Assembly: GCA_039545315.1 (NCBI GenBank)
Contig: BCIM01000001.1
Coordinates: 296,805-360,804 of the forward strand
Source of the DNA: Kondoa malvinella
Lineage: Eukaryota; Basidiomycota; Agaricostilbomycetes; Agaricostilbales; Kondoaceae
Direction: 5' to 3'
Length of the DNA stretch: 64,000 nucleotides
How positions within the stretch are numbered: position 1 is the first letter of the stretch; every line of letters begins with the position of its first letter. Shown one piece after another: positions 1-11,136 of this stretch. Under the pieces are notes generated by a model, which had not been told where the DNA came from, made no database searches, and was given only the letters and a program-made list of their open reading frames with translations. Both the position numbers and the translations under genes were made by a program.

Positions 1-323
1 GAAATGAAAATGGATGGCTAGTTCCACAATTGCATGAGTCTAGCGTGACTGGCACATGAGTGGGGCTCACTCCTGAAGTCGGTATAGAGCTGTATAACCT
101 CGCTGAAGCACTTCTTGCTGTTTGCCAGTTCAACATCCAAAGGGCACAAAGAAGGCTTGACCCAAGTCAGCGACGTGATATTATTCTGTGTTCCTTTTTG
201 TGCCCCTCCTCTGTGATGCTTTGCAAGATCTAGCGCAACACTTTCATTCAAGACAGTAAAGCAGTCGAGATCTGTGATATAATTCACGCTTTGTTGTTTT
301 GTCAACACGCGTGAAAGACGGGC
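1..323. other. Left-edge stretch, no gene supported
   Basis: This is the upstream region of the BAH-PHD gene. A 105-codon open frame on the minus strand (335 to 18) runs through it. It has no recognisable domain and overlaps the neighbouring start codon by 12 bp, so I do not call it a gene. The region probably holds the promoter and 5' UTR of the gene starting at 324. Confidence 0.4.
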
Positions 324-2653
324 ATGTTTGCTCAAGGTCTCAAATTACTCGGTCGTTCTGGTCGTCCTGCTCCAGCCGAACCACTCAAGGCGAAATCAGC
401 AACACCAGACCGATCATCTTCAGACGAGAATGCCTCTCAACGCGATAAAAGTCAAACGCCTGGTCGAGCTGGAGCTGCTTTGTCCGCCAGCCAGAACAAA
501 GGTCGACCTGCTGCCCGAGCTACGAGATCTACTGCGTCTACTTTAGTTGAAGTGGATGAAGATCCGGCAGACGAGGAAGAATCATCCCAAGAAACACATC
601 CAAAGTCACTCCACACTGCACAGGAGAACCAGCAGGAAGGCTCTCCAGCTCGTCCGGTGAACCCTTACCAATCTCAATTCGCCGCGTCTTCCCATTCCGG
701 AACTTCCTCATCCCAAGATACCCTCGAACAGCGCAAAGCGGCACTACGAGCACCAGTAGAAGCTTCTATTCGTGCACCAGTACCCAAATCACCCAAAAAA
801 GCATCACCGCAAAAGACATACAAGGGAAGAGGCAAGACTATTCCTACTCCTCGAACTGAAGAACCAGAACCAGAAGAACCTGAAGAAGAGCTGTTTCAAC
901 CCGAAAGTGAACCTGAACCTGAAGAAGAAGAGCCAGTAGCTAAAGCAACTGCTAAACGAGTATCTGCAACCAAATCTATCGAATCCCGGAAAAGGAAATC
1001 AGTCACCAAACCTGTTGCATCAACTAGAGGAAACAAATGGGATACCTTGGACGTGGAACCACAGCATGTACAAGTTCAATTACTACCTTGGGCAAGATCG
1101 AAAACGCCAGGCGAAGTCCTTGATGTTCGAATAGGGGATTCTTTCATTATTCGAGGAGAAACGGGTCATCGAAATGGGAAAACTAAATCGAGCAAAATCA
1201 CGTATAAAGAAGAAAAGGAGGATTTGTATTGGATTGGCACTGTTAGGAAGATTAGGAGGAGCGATATGGATGATTGGACGGATGGAGAGTTGGATAATGA
1301 TGCTGCGTTGGAGGTTAGGTGGTGGTTGACTTGGCAGGAGATTAATACTTATGGCATGTACGTACCTCACCATCTGGATCGGATGGAGGAAAGCTAATGA
1401 GGGTTGGTAGTAATGATCCGCTGATTCAGGACGAGAAAGGCTACGTGAGTACCTGATGTTCCAAAGGTGTGCCAAGAGCTGACGATCTAGTACAGATGGG
1501 CAACAAAGAAGTGTATGTCCCTTTCTGTGTGCACGCGGGTCTCGTTGATGATCTCGATTCCAGCTTCTGGTCAGACTGGATCCAAAACAAGCCAGAAATT
1601 CCCATCGAGTCGCTCTGTGGTAAGTAGCTCAGCTTACAACCCACATCGGAGCTGACTATCTCGATAGGCAAATGCAGCATTACCAAATTTCGCGATACTG
1701 CACCAACGGGACAAGCTTCCATCCAACTCTGGGAAGAAGAGGCCGAGACTTACTCTGCCGCACCTGCTGGTCATGCCATAGAAGCTGGAGCAGGTCGATG
1801 GTCACAGACTACTGGAGAGCATTTCTTCTTTCATCGAATGAAGATAAAGGGTTTAGGCTTGAACTGGAAGAATATGGATACGAAATCCTGGGTGCGTGAC
1901 AATCGTCTATTAGCCAGTCCATGGCTTAAGGTAGATCTTATTGCGTACAGTCTGAAGCGAACCTCAGTAAAGCAAGAACAGCCTACAAATATCGTCTGCG
2001 TCGACCATGCAATTGCGCAGAACCTTACAACCCAGACACGATCATGCGACACTGTGCTTCAGAGGAATGCAACAACGGTAAAGAAGGGACGTGGTATCAT
2101 ATGACTTGCCTCAAAGAGCAACAAGCTGGTTTGACGAGAAACAGCAAGATGAACCCGATTGCGAACTTCCCAACCAAGAAGCCTGCCAAAGTGGTATGTC
2201 TATCAGTGAGCTGCAATCAGCTATTGCTGATTTAGGCCCAGGATCGCGGACTTTGGGAAATGGCAAAGCAGAAGGTCGTCCGAGGTGGTCCGTATGGTTT
2301 GGTCGGAAAGTGAGCCTGATCTTTGTGACTGTTGAATTCTGCTAATGCTATTTCAGCTGGCCTGTGGTCGATGCAGCACGGACGATGATCCTTCGACACA
2401 GAGCAGGCGAACAAGAATTTCAAGATTTGCAGAATTGGGAAGACTTTGAAGAGGTCGAGTTCAACGCATGGAGAGAGGCTGATGAGGAAGGCGTTGATCG
2501 CTTTGCTGGTAATGAAGATGATCACCAGATCGAGATGTACGTCTGCCTTATTGTTTCTTGATCGACGCTGAAGGTTGATGTAGTCTGCGCAAGAAAGAAG
2601 ATCCTGATGCTGATCTTCAACTGCTCTGCCCTAAATGTCGTGTTTACATCTAA
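324..2653 (+). CDS. BAH domain and PHD finger protein
   Basis: Probable nuclear chromatin-binding protein. The first exon (324 to about 1354) encodes about 230 disordered residues with acidic Glu/Pro runs, then the start of a BAH-like module (residues about 240-355, with GDSFIIRG and the EDLYWIGTVRKI strand). The module continues over short exons that read GNKEVYVPFCVHAGLVDD. A zinc finger follows: a C-x-C pair in RRPCNCAEP, a C-x4-C pair in HCASEEC, H-x2-C in WYHMTC, and a final CPKC just before the stop at 2651-2653. That gives a C4HC3 PHD arrangement, with a long insertion before the last pair. Introns are short with GTACGT, GTGAGT or GTAAGT donors. BAH-PHD pairs occur in fungal Snt2-like and related chromatin readers; I cannot say which this is. 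The start is the first ATG of the long frame. Confidence 0.7.
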
Positions 2654-2779
2654 TTTGTTCCGAGGGAAGAAGTACAATGGGTAATACTACAAACAAAAGT
2701 ACAAGAGGTTAGTTTACAAGGTTGTGTGGGAGTCTCTGTTGTATTGTAACACTACCCGACGTTCCGATTCGTACCATTT

Positions 2780-4136
2780 TCACATCTTCAGGCCTCTGAG
2801 TCGTTCTCCGACTTGTTTCAGCTGTTCTAGCGACACATTGGGAACGGAGAAGCGTAACCAGCGATCTCCCGCTGAGCCTTCCTCGTCCGCAGGAATGAAG
2901 AAGCTGCCAGGCAAACAGCTCACCCCAGCCTCTTCTATCATCTTGATGGCGACAGCCTTGCTACTATGACCTTCGAAAGGGTGTCGAACAAAGGCATAAA
3001 ACGAACCAGAACTTCCTACAGCCCAACCCTGCTCTATGCTCGTGATGGAGTCGCAAAAAGTCTGATTCAGTAGGTTGATGTGCGCCCGAGTCTCTTCTCG
3101 CCAAGCTTTGGTGTTCGGTATAGACCAAGCCAGAGCTGGCTGTGCTATCTGCTCTGGGCAGATGGTGACTGTATCGATGATCTTGTCTGCCTGTTCCACT
3201 ATGCAGACAGTCAGTTTGGTCCTGTCTGACATGTTGATAAACATACTGAGTACACGTGAAGCTACCAGAGCTCCTAATCTAGCACCGCAGACGCTGTGTG
3301 ATTTGCTGACTGTTTTGGTTATGAACTCTTGCGTGTTGAGGGCGCCGAAGACTCACAGGAATATAGATGAACCAGGATATCAGACCAATGACAGCCAATG
3401 GCGCTTGCTGCCTTCTTTCCAAAGAGACTGTGAGGTCTAGGCCGCCTTCCTGTGGTTGTATTTTCGCCTTCCCAGCGAGATGGCAGTAGATCTCGATATG
3501 TTTCGTCGACTATCAGCGCGATCTTGTGCTTGAAGGCTAAAACAGCGAAAGCTTCCAATGTGGTCGAGGGATAGCAGGCGCCTGTTGGATTATTCGGAGT
3601 GCATAAGATGATAGCTTTGGTCCTTTGTGTGATGAGCTTTTCGGCAGCTTGTGCAGAGGGTAAGAAGCCTTTCTCTGTACTGCAGGGTAGCGGAACTGGC
3701 TCGATGCTCAACTGACGAAGCGCCATCTCATGATTGAAGAACCAGGGAGTAGGTATGATGATCTGATCGCCATGCTGAGCCAGACATTGCACCGTAACAT
3801 AGAAAGCTTGATTAGCTCCAGAAGTTATTGTAACATGCTCGAGTTCCAAGTCGACAGAGTCCCCTTCAGAATTATCGTCCAGATCGCGGTAGAGGTTCTT
3901 CATTTCGTAGATGACTGCCTCTCTCAACGCTTGCTGTCCCTTGCCTAAGCCGTAATGGTAGGCTTCAGCATCACCCGCAGTAACAGAGGCCCGCTTCAAT
4001 ACTTCTTGATGCGGTGCATGCGCGGGATGGCCAGGCGCTAGATTGATCAGAGGTCTCTCCTTGGCTTGGCTGGATGCTAGATAACGATCTGTCGCTTTCT
4101 TGACCTCTGGAATTCTTGCATGGAAATTGAAGTCAG
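2780..4136 (-). CDS. PLP-dependent aminotransferase, class I/II
   Basis: A fold-type I aminotransferase that should transfer an amino group between an amino acid and a 2-oxo acid; the substrate is not evident. The reading begins with LINLAPGHPAHAPHQEVLKR and YHYGLGKGQQALREAV, then SGANQAFYVTVQCL, PTPWFFNHEMAL, and CTPNNPTGA, whose Asn contacts PLP in this family. VDETYRDL carries the cofactor-ring Asp. The PLP lysine lies across an intron: an exon ending in DILVHLYS joins SFSKSHSVCGARLG after removal of about 47 bp near 3305-3352. The C-terminal exon ends at the TGA at 2780-2782. The 5' end is unresolved. An acceptor lies just after 4136 and the true start must be further upstream, but no combination of the ATG near 4224 with a consensus donor keeps the frame. 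Full length would be about 400 residues, normal for the family. Confidence 0.75.
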
Positions 4137-4346
4137 CTGAATGTCGGTGTGAAGTGGGAAGCAGGGCGGCTCACGGCGCTGCAGATGACTGCTCAACTGC
4201 TCTATTCAAGACATACATGTGGTGAGACAGATGGATGCAGAACAAGATTCGCGCGGTACGAGATGACGCGTTGCAACTCGATATGCACTTGGCCTCTCTG
4301 CTAACCCTTTACAGTGTCGCTCTGCGCTATCGCTTGCCTATACTCC

Positions 4347-4614
4347 TCAAGTCCACTGGGGCCTAGGACCGATCACTTTCCTGCGATTTGACATCAGGAC
4401 TCGAGTTCGACCAGCGAGTAATTGAGACGGCCCGTCTTGTGCTTGATTAGAGCGCTGCACCTATGAGAAGAAATGAGCCAGCGCAAACAAGCCTTCAGTC
4501 ACAACTGACCTGGGACATTACTGTTTCAAACTTCGTGCGAGCTTGATCTATCCTGACTGCGGCAGCCTCTCCAAAGGCTTTTCTCGGAGCTTTATCTTCC
4601 CCAACCCAGCGCAT
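4347..4614 (-). CDS. Possible small two-exon ORF overlapping the PPR gene end
   Basis: A different frame opens at an ATG inside the last codons of the PPR gene (4614) and reads 35 codons (MRWVGEDKAPRKAFGEAAAV and on). It meets a GTCAGT donor at 4509 and a TAG acceptor, a 49-bp intron (4461-4509), and continues to a stop at 4347-4349. Exon 1 has protein-like composition; exon 2 is less convincing. No family is recognised. It could be an alternative PPR 3' end, a leader of the aminotransferase mRNA, or chance. Confidence 0.2.
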
Positions 4615-6991
4615 TGGTGTTCATGCCCATAAAAGTACTTGCAGGCTGTACTTCGACGGCAGAAAAGGTGTCCAAGCGAATTCTCCTCTCCTCTGACGAT
4701 TTTGCGTAATCTTCCTCCGCCTTAAGACCATCACTCAAGCCATCCCAGAGTGCCGGAAGATCTTCTTGCAGCCTCTTGCGTACATAGTGAAAGGGATCTT
4801 CACCAACCCTCTTTGCAAACTTCACCAAGACTTCCGCCGTATTTCCATCCGCTGCAGGAGCTTGGTCACGGCCCATTTCGTCACAGACCACCCGACAAGC
4901 ACTCTTGATTTCCCTCAGCCTACCCAAGGTCTCCACCCAGGTCTCCCAATGCCTCTTGTTCAGCTGGATTTCCGGGTCATTGCGCAACGCATGCCAAGTC
5001 GAATACGCCAATTCCTTCTGACCACTCCAGCCGCAGACATCAAGCACTATGCTGATAGATGCTTCATCGATGTTTTTCTGATTGAGCAGCATGACTTTCC
5101 AAACTTGCATAGCAGCTCGATGCAGTCCGACTCGACTGTACGCCGCCATCAGAGCGTTGTTGAGCTTGACATCTGGATCATAGAGCGGATCGAGCTTGAT
5201 GATATCGTGTAGGCGTTTGATTTGTTCCGGACGAATGGCTTGGCGAGAATAGTAGTTGAGCAAGGTAGTGTAAGTCGTTGTATTGGGTGAATGACCCGAG
5301 GCGCGCATATCTTTCAAGACTTCGAGAAAGATCAAAGGAGGTGCGGTTTGTGAATGATCATACTTGAGACTGGAGAAGAGCGCCAGAATGGGGTTGTAGA
5401 ATTCGCGATCGAGGGTGTGTGGATCGAAAGCTTGAACCCAGGCGTAGATCTTGAAAGCTTCGGCATGATTGGTGCAGCAAGCCATAAGGCGATGAATTTG
5501 GTCGAGGGCGACTGCCGGGCTGGTGAAGTTAACTCCAGCTTGGCGCATCTCTTCTAACAGGATGAGCGCCCAAGCAAATCCATCTGATCCGGCCTTGGCA
5601 CAGCATTCCAACAAGATCGTATATATCCCTTCATCTGGTAGATGTGCGCTCTGGAAGCGGTCGGTTTCGATCGGGTCGACGAGATCTTGATAGAGCGATT
5701 TGCACCTTGCTAAATCAGGTGCAGAAGATGCGGCAAAAACACGTAGAAGAGGATCCACCATAGCAGACGAGGGCTGTACGGCTTCTGGGCCAGTGGTCGC
5801 CCTGTCGTAGAGAAGCTTGGCGAATGCTAAACCAACTTCTGTATTCGGAGCCTGGTCGAGGAGTTGTTGGATCATGATGCCGAAAGCATAATTGGTCATG
5901 TCGACGTCAATACGATCAGCAGCAGCCTGAACGCGAGTGTAAGCGGTCTGATCTGGTGGAAGCTGATCTTCATAGAGGCCTGGAGCAGGACAAAGAAGCA
6001 TTTCCGCTAAAGTCCATTCGTCTGGTTTAGATTTAATCGACTTGCTCTGCCAAAGTTGGAGGACTGTATCCATCTTTGTAGATCCGCCAGACGCGGCCGC
6101 ATGTTTGACCAAAGTATTCCAAGATCCTCTAGTCACGCTGTTCCCCTGTGGTCCTTCTACAAGCTGGAACAGTCGCTCGGCATACATGCCGGCCATTTCC
6201 GGTAGACCAGCATCCAAGTAGCCATTGATCAGGATGGCTAAAGTGTACGAATCTTCACCACCGACGGCGGCTTGCATTTCTTCCAAAATAGCCGATACTC
6301 GCTCCAGCTGTCTATAGAATAGGAGCGCTTGTACGTAGCTGTTGTAGCTGATCTGATCAGGATGAGAACCGGAATCTTGCAGTGCTTGCCATACTCGTTC
6401 AAAGTCGGCCAAGGAATATCGCAAAGGTGCTTTAGACTTGGAACGTAGCCCTGTAGCATATCCATGGAGGACGATATTCCAGTCTTGAACGCCTGGCACA
6501 ACAGCATGCGACGTGAGCATTGATTTGATCCAACGAAACGCTTCTTCTGGTCGATCGGCTCTGACCATAGCGAGTAGCAAGTAGTGATGCGCCTGCACAG
6601 ATCGAATCTGCGAGTACTGTCGCTCCATATCTGTGAAGATGCGTTTGACGAAGCGGTACTGTCTGCCAGAGAGTCGTTTCTGGCCAGATACAAACATCTT
6701 GAGAACTGCTAGCATGTCGTCGAGCGAAGGATTGGCTGCCGATGAAGGATCAGAGGAAGAAGTAGACGGCACAGGGTGCTGGCGGCGATACTTGGCATAT
6801 TTGGGATATATGTCGAGCAAGGCATCTCGATCTTGACTTTCGACAGCTTTTCGAATTTGCTTGACATAGGATTCATGAGACTCTTTCTTGCCACGGAAGA
6901 GCTCAAAGAATGTCCTTTGAGCCCCGAGAGGCTGCTGTAGGCACTTGCAGGGCTTTGCGAGCGAAATTCGCGAAACCGAGCGAGGCAGCAT
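4592..6991 (-). CDS. Mitochondrial pentatricopeptide-repeat (PPR) protein
   Basis: An intronless 799-residue protein. The N-terminus is rich in Arg, Ser and Leu and poor in acids (MLPRSVSRISLAKPCKCLQQ), typical of a mitochondrial presequence. The body consists of helical hairpins of about 35 residues with PPR phrases such as DQISYNSYVQALLFYRQLER, EDSYTLAILINGYLDAGLPE, NTTTYTTLLNYYSRQ and DVKLNNALMAAYSRVGLHRA. PPR proteins bind organellar RNA for processing, stability or translation. The target cannot be read from sequence. The lack of introns contrasts with nearly all neighbours. The gene ends in GWGR and stops at 4592-4594. ATG 6991 is the first in-frame start before the presequence. Confidence 0.8.
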   Translation of the reverse strand: MLPRSVSRISLAKPCKCLQQPLGAQRTFFELFRGKKESHESYVKQIRKAVESQDRDALLDIYPKYAKYRRQHPVPSTSSSDPSSAANPSLDDMLAVLKMFVSGQKRLSGRQYRFVKRIFTDMERQYSQIRSVQAHHYLLLAMVRADRPEEAFRWIKSMLTSHAVVPGVQDWNIVLHGYATGLRSKSKAPLRYSLADFERVWQALQDSGSHPDQISYNSYVQALLFYRQLERVSAILEEMQAAVGGEDSYTLAILINGYLDAGLPEMAGMYAERLFQLVEGPQGNSVTRGSWNTLVKHAAASGGSTKMDTVLQLWQSKSIKSKPDEWTLAEMLLCPAPGLYEDQLPPDQTAYTRVQAAADRIDVDMTNYAFGIMIQQLLDQAPNTEVGLAFAKLLYDRATTGPEAVQPSSAMVDPLLRVFAASSAPDLARCKSLYQDLVDPIETDRFQSAHLPDEGIYTILLECCAKAGSDGFAWALILLEEMRQAGVNFTSPAVALDQIHRLMACCTNHAEAFKIYAWVQAFDPHTLDREFYNPILALFSSLKYDHSQTAPPLIFLEVLKDMRASGHSPNTTTYTTLLNYYSRQAIRPEQIKRLHDIIKLDPLYDPDVKLNNALMAAYSRVGLHRAAMQVWKVMLLNQKNIDEASISIVLDVCGWSGQKELAYSTWHALRNDPEIQLNKRHWETWVETLGRLREIKSACRVVCDEMGRDQAPAADGNTAEVLVKFAKRVGEDPFHYVRKRLQEDLPALWDGLSDGLKAEEDYAKSSEERRIRLDTFSAVEVQPASTFMGMNTNALGWGR

Positions 6992-7425
6992 CAGACCTGC
7001 ATGTGGATGCCAATAAGCATACAGATCCGGTAGTTTTCGCCTTTACGCACTGTTGTACTACTCTTCGAGACCTGCGAGCTTCACTTGGTCGAGTTGATCA
7101 ACCCACAAGAATTTCTCGCTGTTGACGCATAACAGCGTCGTATCACAGATCTTGTTTTCGTTGGCGTACACTACAGTTTGCTTTCGTATCCGTATTGGAT
7201 AGTCTCGATACCATCCAGGCTTGTGCTGACCTTGCCTCGGTGATGTCTCTTGCTTTGTATTCTGGCGCTTATCAAGTCGCTCTCTGGGCTCTTCACCTTG
7301 CTACGACTCTCGTCCTGTCATTAAAATCAGCTAGTCAATTGGTGTTCCCACTCGCCTGACCTGTCTAGACAAAGGGATTTGCAAGAAGAGCATCCTTGGC
7401 AGCTTGCTCTTCTTCTCTAGAGACC
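6992..7425. other. Divergent intergenic region, PPR gene and membrane protein gene
   Basis: About 430 bp between two divergent start codons. I see no RNA gene or convincing coding frame. It should contain both promoters; the part near 7380-7425 is probably the 5' UTR of the downstream membrane protein gene. Confidence 0.4.
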
Positions 7426-8485
7426 ATGCCCCAGTACCAGACATCAAAGACCGCTCAGGCTATCTCTAGCGGCAAACTAAGGATCGCCGTCGCTTTGTTC
7501 GGAGTAGCGACTATCTTTGCCTTTCTCGAAGCGATTGGCGGCTCGACTCTCAGTCCAGCTCGAAAGACATTCGCCATTTCTACTATCAAGTATGATTTCG
7601 ATAAGATGCTTCACGTCTTAACGGATGGCATCTGTTCCGATGAGCTCAAAGGATCTTGCGCCAGTTTGAGCTCTTTTGCGGTTTCAGCTCAGAACGATGA
7701 CGCTATCTACGCTCTCTTTCTGTCGTTGGACAGTCTAGCCTGGATTCATATTCTGAGCGCGAGCTGGAGTCTTTTGACTACTCTAGTCCTGCTCCTTTCT
7801 TCTTTTCATCGCAAGCAAATCAAGTATCTAGAACCCGACGACGCGAGCGGCCAAAAGATCCAAGGTCGATCAGAGGCAGCTGCCAGTCATCTCCATCCAC
7901 TCACTAAGCTCATCTTTTGCTTTACGTGAGTTGGCCAATATTTTCCCCTTTGTCTACTCTCATTAATGACGATGGACAGATCTTGCGTGCTTTCTGTCGC
8001 GGTCGTCATCATCTGCATCGCTATCGACTTTCAAGCCAGGGTTGTCATGGACAAAGCAGATGTTGACTATGATCGTCAGTCTTCCTTTCTTTTTACATGA
8101 ACATCAGCTCATGACAATGCAGCTTTATATTCTCTCGGCCTTGGATCGGCTGTTTTGGCCCTTATCGTAAGATCTCTCCAGCAACACCCTACTAATTGCT
8201 CATGGCTTGTCGATGCGCAGTTCCAAGTTTTCGCGTGCTTTTTCGCAACTCGAGAATCTGCCAGACACATGAATTACCTGATTAACCGACAACCTCTGGA
8301 TCGGATGCAAGGAACTAGGTCCGAAAGGGCCAAAGGCTATGCGAAAGAAGGTTGGCATGGAGTGTGAGTGAAAATCTAGAATCCAGTTGTGGATGTTGCT
8401 GATGTCGTTTCTCAGGGCTGGCTCACGGAAGGATAACAATTTCAAGGCAGAGTGGGAGGCAGCGGGTCCTGCACACGCGCGTTAG
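7426..8485 (+). CDS. Four-helix integral membrane protein
   Basis: Not recognised as a named family. The start is the ATG at 7426 (MPQYQTSKTAQ); the frame stays open upstream but has no earlier ATG. Hydrophobic helices are IAVALFGVATIFAFLEAIGG (about residues 18-38), a second around ILSASWSLLTTLVLLLSSF, a third across an intron in CVLSVAVVIICIAIDF, and a fourth in ALYSLGLGSAVLALI joined to FQVFACFF. The loop between helices 1 and 2 holds two cysteines (ICSDELKGSC). This layout resembles the tetraspan Sur7/PalI-like proteins of fungal membranes, but only by topology. Four short introns are inferred. The last exon reads AGSRKDNNFKAEWEAAGPAH and ends at the TAG at 8483-8485. Confidence 0.6.
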
Positions 8486-8723
8486 CAGGCTGGCTTTATT
8501 GTCGATTCGAAGGAGTCCCAATCTCACGCGTAGTATCATGGCCATGTATTAGATGCTTCAGTCTCTGTCAGGCTAATGTAAAGCCAGACGGAGACGTTAT
8601 AGTGGGTCAGGGATCGATCGGATCTGCAAAGGTCCCGACCGTCCGAGACATTCTAGAAATTGTTGTTTTCTTGCTTGCTCTCGTTCCGCCATCAGACCTT
8701 TCATCAGACCAACAACAGCCGCA

Positions 8724-9568
8724 ATGTCAACAACAGACCAAGCACCAGCTTACGAGCAAGGAGCTCATACTACGCCAGTTGACAAGAAGCCTATGAGTCA
8801 GTGTTCACAGGCCTCTTCGCCTTTGCCTGTGCTGATGTGGCCTATGTAGTCAACACTGATGTCCCAGCCACTCAAGGCGAACCTAGTGGCCTATCGCACA
8901 ACACGCATGTGCCTCAATCTTCGACCTCTGGCGCTGAGACGGCCCCAACTTCACCTGCCACGGTAGCCCCAGCTCGAGCTCACACGCCTACCAAAGCAGA
9001 ACTGAAGGAACAAAAGAAGTACGAGAAGCTTGTTGCGAAAGATGAAAAGCACGAAGCAAAGAATCTTAAAGATGCGACCAAAGCGGCGGACAAGGCCCGT
9101 AAAGCAGAGGAAAAGAGTTTGAAGGAGGAAGGAAAGGCCAACAGACAGGTGGAAAAGTCGAAAAAGGCAGAATACAAGGCAAAGCAGAAGTTGATCAAGT
9201 GAGCCTAACCTGCTGGCATGTCCCCTTTGACTGACTGATTTGCAGAGCTCAAAATGCCCATGAGAAGGCTGCCTCAGATTTGGAGAGGAATATTGGCATC
9301 GCAAACAACAAGACCACTCACCACAAAGAGATGCAGGAAGATCACAAAACCAAGATGGCCAGTGAGTACAGCATGGCCAGTGCAACTTCGGTTCGCTAAT
9401 GTCTATGCTTGCAACTTCTTTAGAATTAGAGTCATTCAGACACACCAAGGAAGCTCATGATGTACGTCAAAGCTTTCTCGGTCTGACAAGTCACTGACTA
9501 TTGTTGTAATCCAGCACGAGCGGGAACAGAAGCTCGCAGCGCACAACCCGGCTGCATCCTCGTCGTGA
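8724..9568 (+). CDS. Lys/Ala/Glu-rich helical protein
   Basis: A small, highly charged protein of unknown role. Exon 1 starts at 8724 (MSTTDQAPAYEQGAHTTPVD). An intron with a GTCAGT donor leads to a Thr/Pro-rich stretch, then about 100 residues of nearly uninterrupted K/E/A-rich helix (for example KAELKEQKKYEKLVAKDEKH). Short introns then join NAHEKAASDLERNIGIANN, HHKEMQEDHKTKM, KLESFRHTKEAHD and HEREQKLAAHNPAASSS, with the stop at 9566-9568. Similar K/A-rich coiled proteins of basidiomycetes are sometimes annotated as the DNA-binding protein Ncp1. That link is from memory of composition only and is weak, because low-complexity helices match many things. Confidence 0.6.
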
Positions 9569-9758
9569 TTGATAGCTCCAGGTAGTGGGATTGTTGATAG
9601 CAAACTTAATACACGGACAATAGTAGAGTCTTCTTTAGCATGGCAATAGTACAATAAATGGATCGTCGTTCCGCTTTCCCTGAGACCGCCAGAGCCTGGC
9701 GAGCCAAATTGCTATGATGGTTTGAGAGAAGCTGTCTGATACGATGCAGAAGAAATCG

Positions 9759-11067
9759 CTATGTACTCTGTCCAGTCTGCTGCTTGCCTCTTGGACGCTG
9801 TTTGACGACCATAGTGTTTCCTTTTGGTCCTGGCTGTGAACGAAAGCCATATTAGCTAATGACACACGCTGTGGAAAACTCGGGTACTCACTCTTCGAGT
9901 TCTGTAGCCCTTGGCCAAGACTGAGCAGACGCAAGCGCGGATATTAGATGACAAAAATGCAACGAAAAAACTGCAAACTTACCACCAGTTGACGATCTAG
10001 GCTGCTTGTTCGATTTGCTCTTGCCGCGGCCGCCGCCATGGGGGTGGTCGACGCTATATAGAGCGCATTAGATCATTGAATGCAGACTCTGAAAGGTGTA
10101 AAAGGTGTACGCACGCATTCATAGCCACACCTCTGACTTTCGGTTTCCAGCCCAACCACCTATTCCTACCGGCTTTTCCCTGGTTCTTATTAGCCCACAA
10201 CTTGTTCCCTACGACGCCAACAACAGCCGTGCACGTTTTGTGAATCTTTCTCACTTCACCCGAAGTCAACTTTACTTGAGCCCAATGATCGCCTATAGCT
10301 ACTACGGTCGCGTATGCTCCAGCGGCCCGACATAATTTCGCTGATCCGGTTGGGTTGAGTGAAATGTTGTGGATGGGTGTACCGAGTGGCATATCTGCTA
10401 GTGGGAGTAAATTGCCCGGTTTGAGAGCGGCCGAACGGAGGAGTGCTTCTTGAAGGTCTGCTGGCATGCCTGAAGTTTGTGGTGATGCTGGATCAGTGGA
10501 TGTGAGGCCTCTTCTCCAAGAACGAATCTTGTCGCCTGAACGTAAACCGTCCGGAGCGATAATGTACGAGTAGTCTTCTTTTGTAGGTGTTGTGGAAGTT
10601 GCTCGACGGAGTAAAGCGAGATGAGCAGATCGACCTGGGTCATATTCGATCCTAACGCATTCAAATTCATCTTGAGCTTGTTCTCTCTTGAAATCCACCA
10701 GGCGTATCCTTCTCTTGTGCCCACCACCTCTACCTTTGGCTGTTACTCTACCCGTTGACCCTTTGGCTCTCCCACCAGTCCCTCGTTTCGCTACAGTCAA
10801 CGGACGAAAAGGATCGCCTTTATGCAAATAATCATTCACAGGTCTTCTCAAATGTCTGATACCAGGTGAGACGGGTTTATAAGTCTTGAAAAGGCCTTGG
10901 TTGTCTATCCTAGGTTGAGAATTGGGCACTTTGATTTTGATGGTCGATTTCCGCAGCGAGACGGGTGAACGGGCATTGCCTGCTGCTCCAGTGCCGTTGC
11001 TAGAGCTTGAGGCTGCCCGAGTGAATACTTGTAAAGGGTATAACTTGGGCTTGGGTATTCGCTGCAT
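9759..11067 (-). CDS. RML2: Mitochondrial large ribosomal subunit protein uL2m
   Basis: Mitochondrial homologue of bacterial L2, which binds 23S-type rRNA close to the peptidyl transferase centre. Visible L2 signatures are RHLRRPVNDYLHKGDPFRPL, KGRGGGHKRRIRLVDFKR, DKIRSWRRGL, GNLLPLADMPLGTPIHNISL and GRNRWLGWKPKVRGVAMN. An intron (10054-10114, 61 bp) then splits the Ala codon in front of VDHPHGGGRGKS, the invariant His loop of L2. Two more introns give a tail ending KGYRTRRPGPKGNTMVVKQR and a stop at 9759-9761. The start is the ATG at 11067 (MQRIPKPKLYPLQVFTRAAS), which gives a short basic presequence. The frame is open upstream to about 11199 but without another ATG. It is head-to-head with DOP1, 69 bp between start codons. 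Confidence 0.85.
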
Positions 11068-11136
11068 CGTTGACCGTGTCCAAGCCCTTGTTCCGACACA
11101 ATTCACGACAAGTGTTGCGCGCGGTGCAACAAGAGA
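11068..11136. promoter_or_regulatory. 69-bp bidirectional promoter, uL2m / DOP1
   Basis: The divergent start codons of uL2m (11067, minus) and DOP1 (11137, plus) are only 69 bp apart, so the transcription start sites and 5' UTRs must overlap, or one UTR must extend into the other gene. No TATA-like element is obvious in the interval. Confidence 0.5.

Noticed and set aside
18..335. 105-codon minus-strand frame at the left edge
   Set aside because: No domain, overlaps the start of the BAH-PHD gene, and no splice or signal features.
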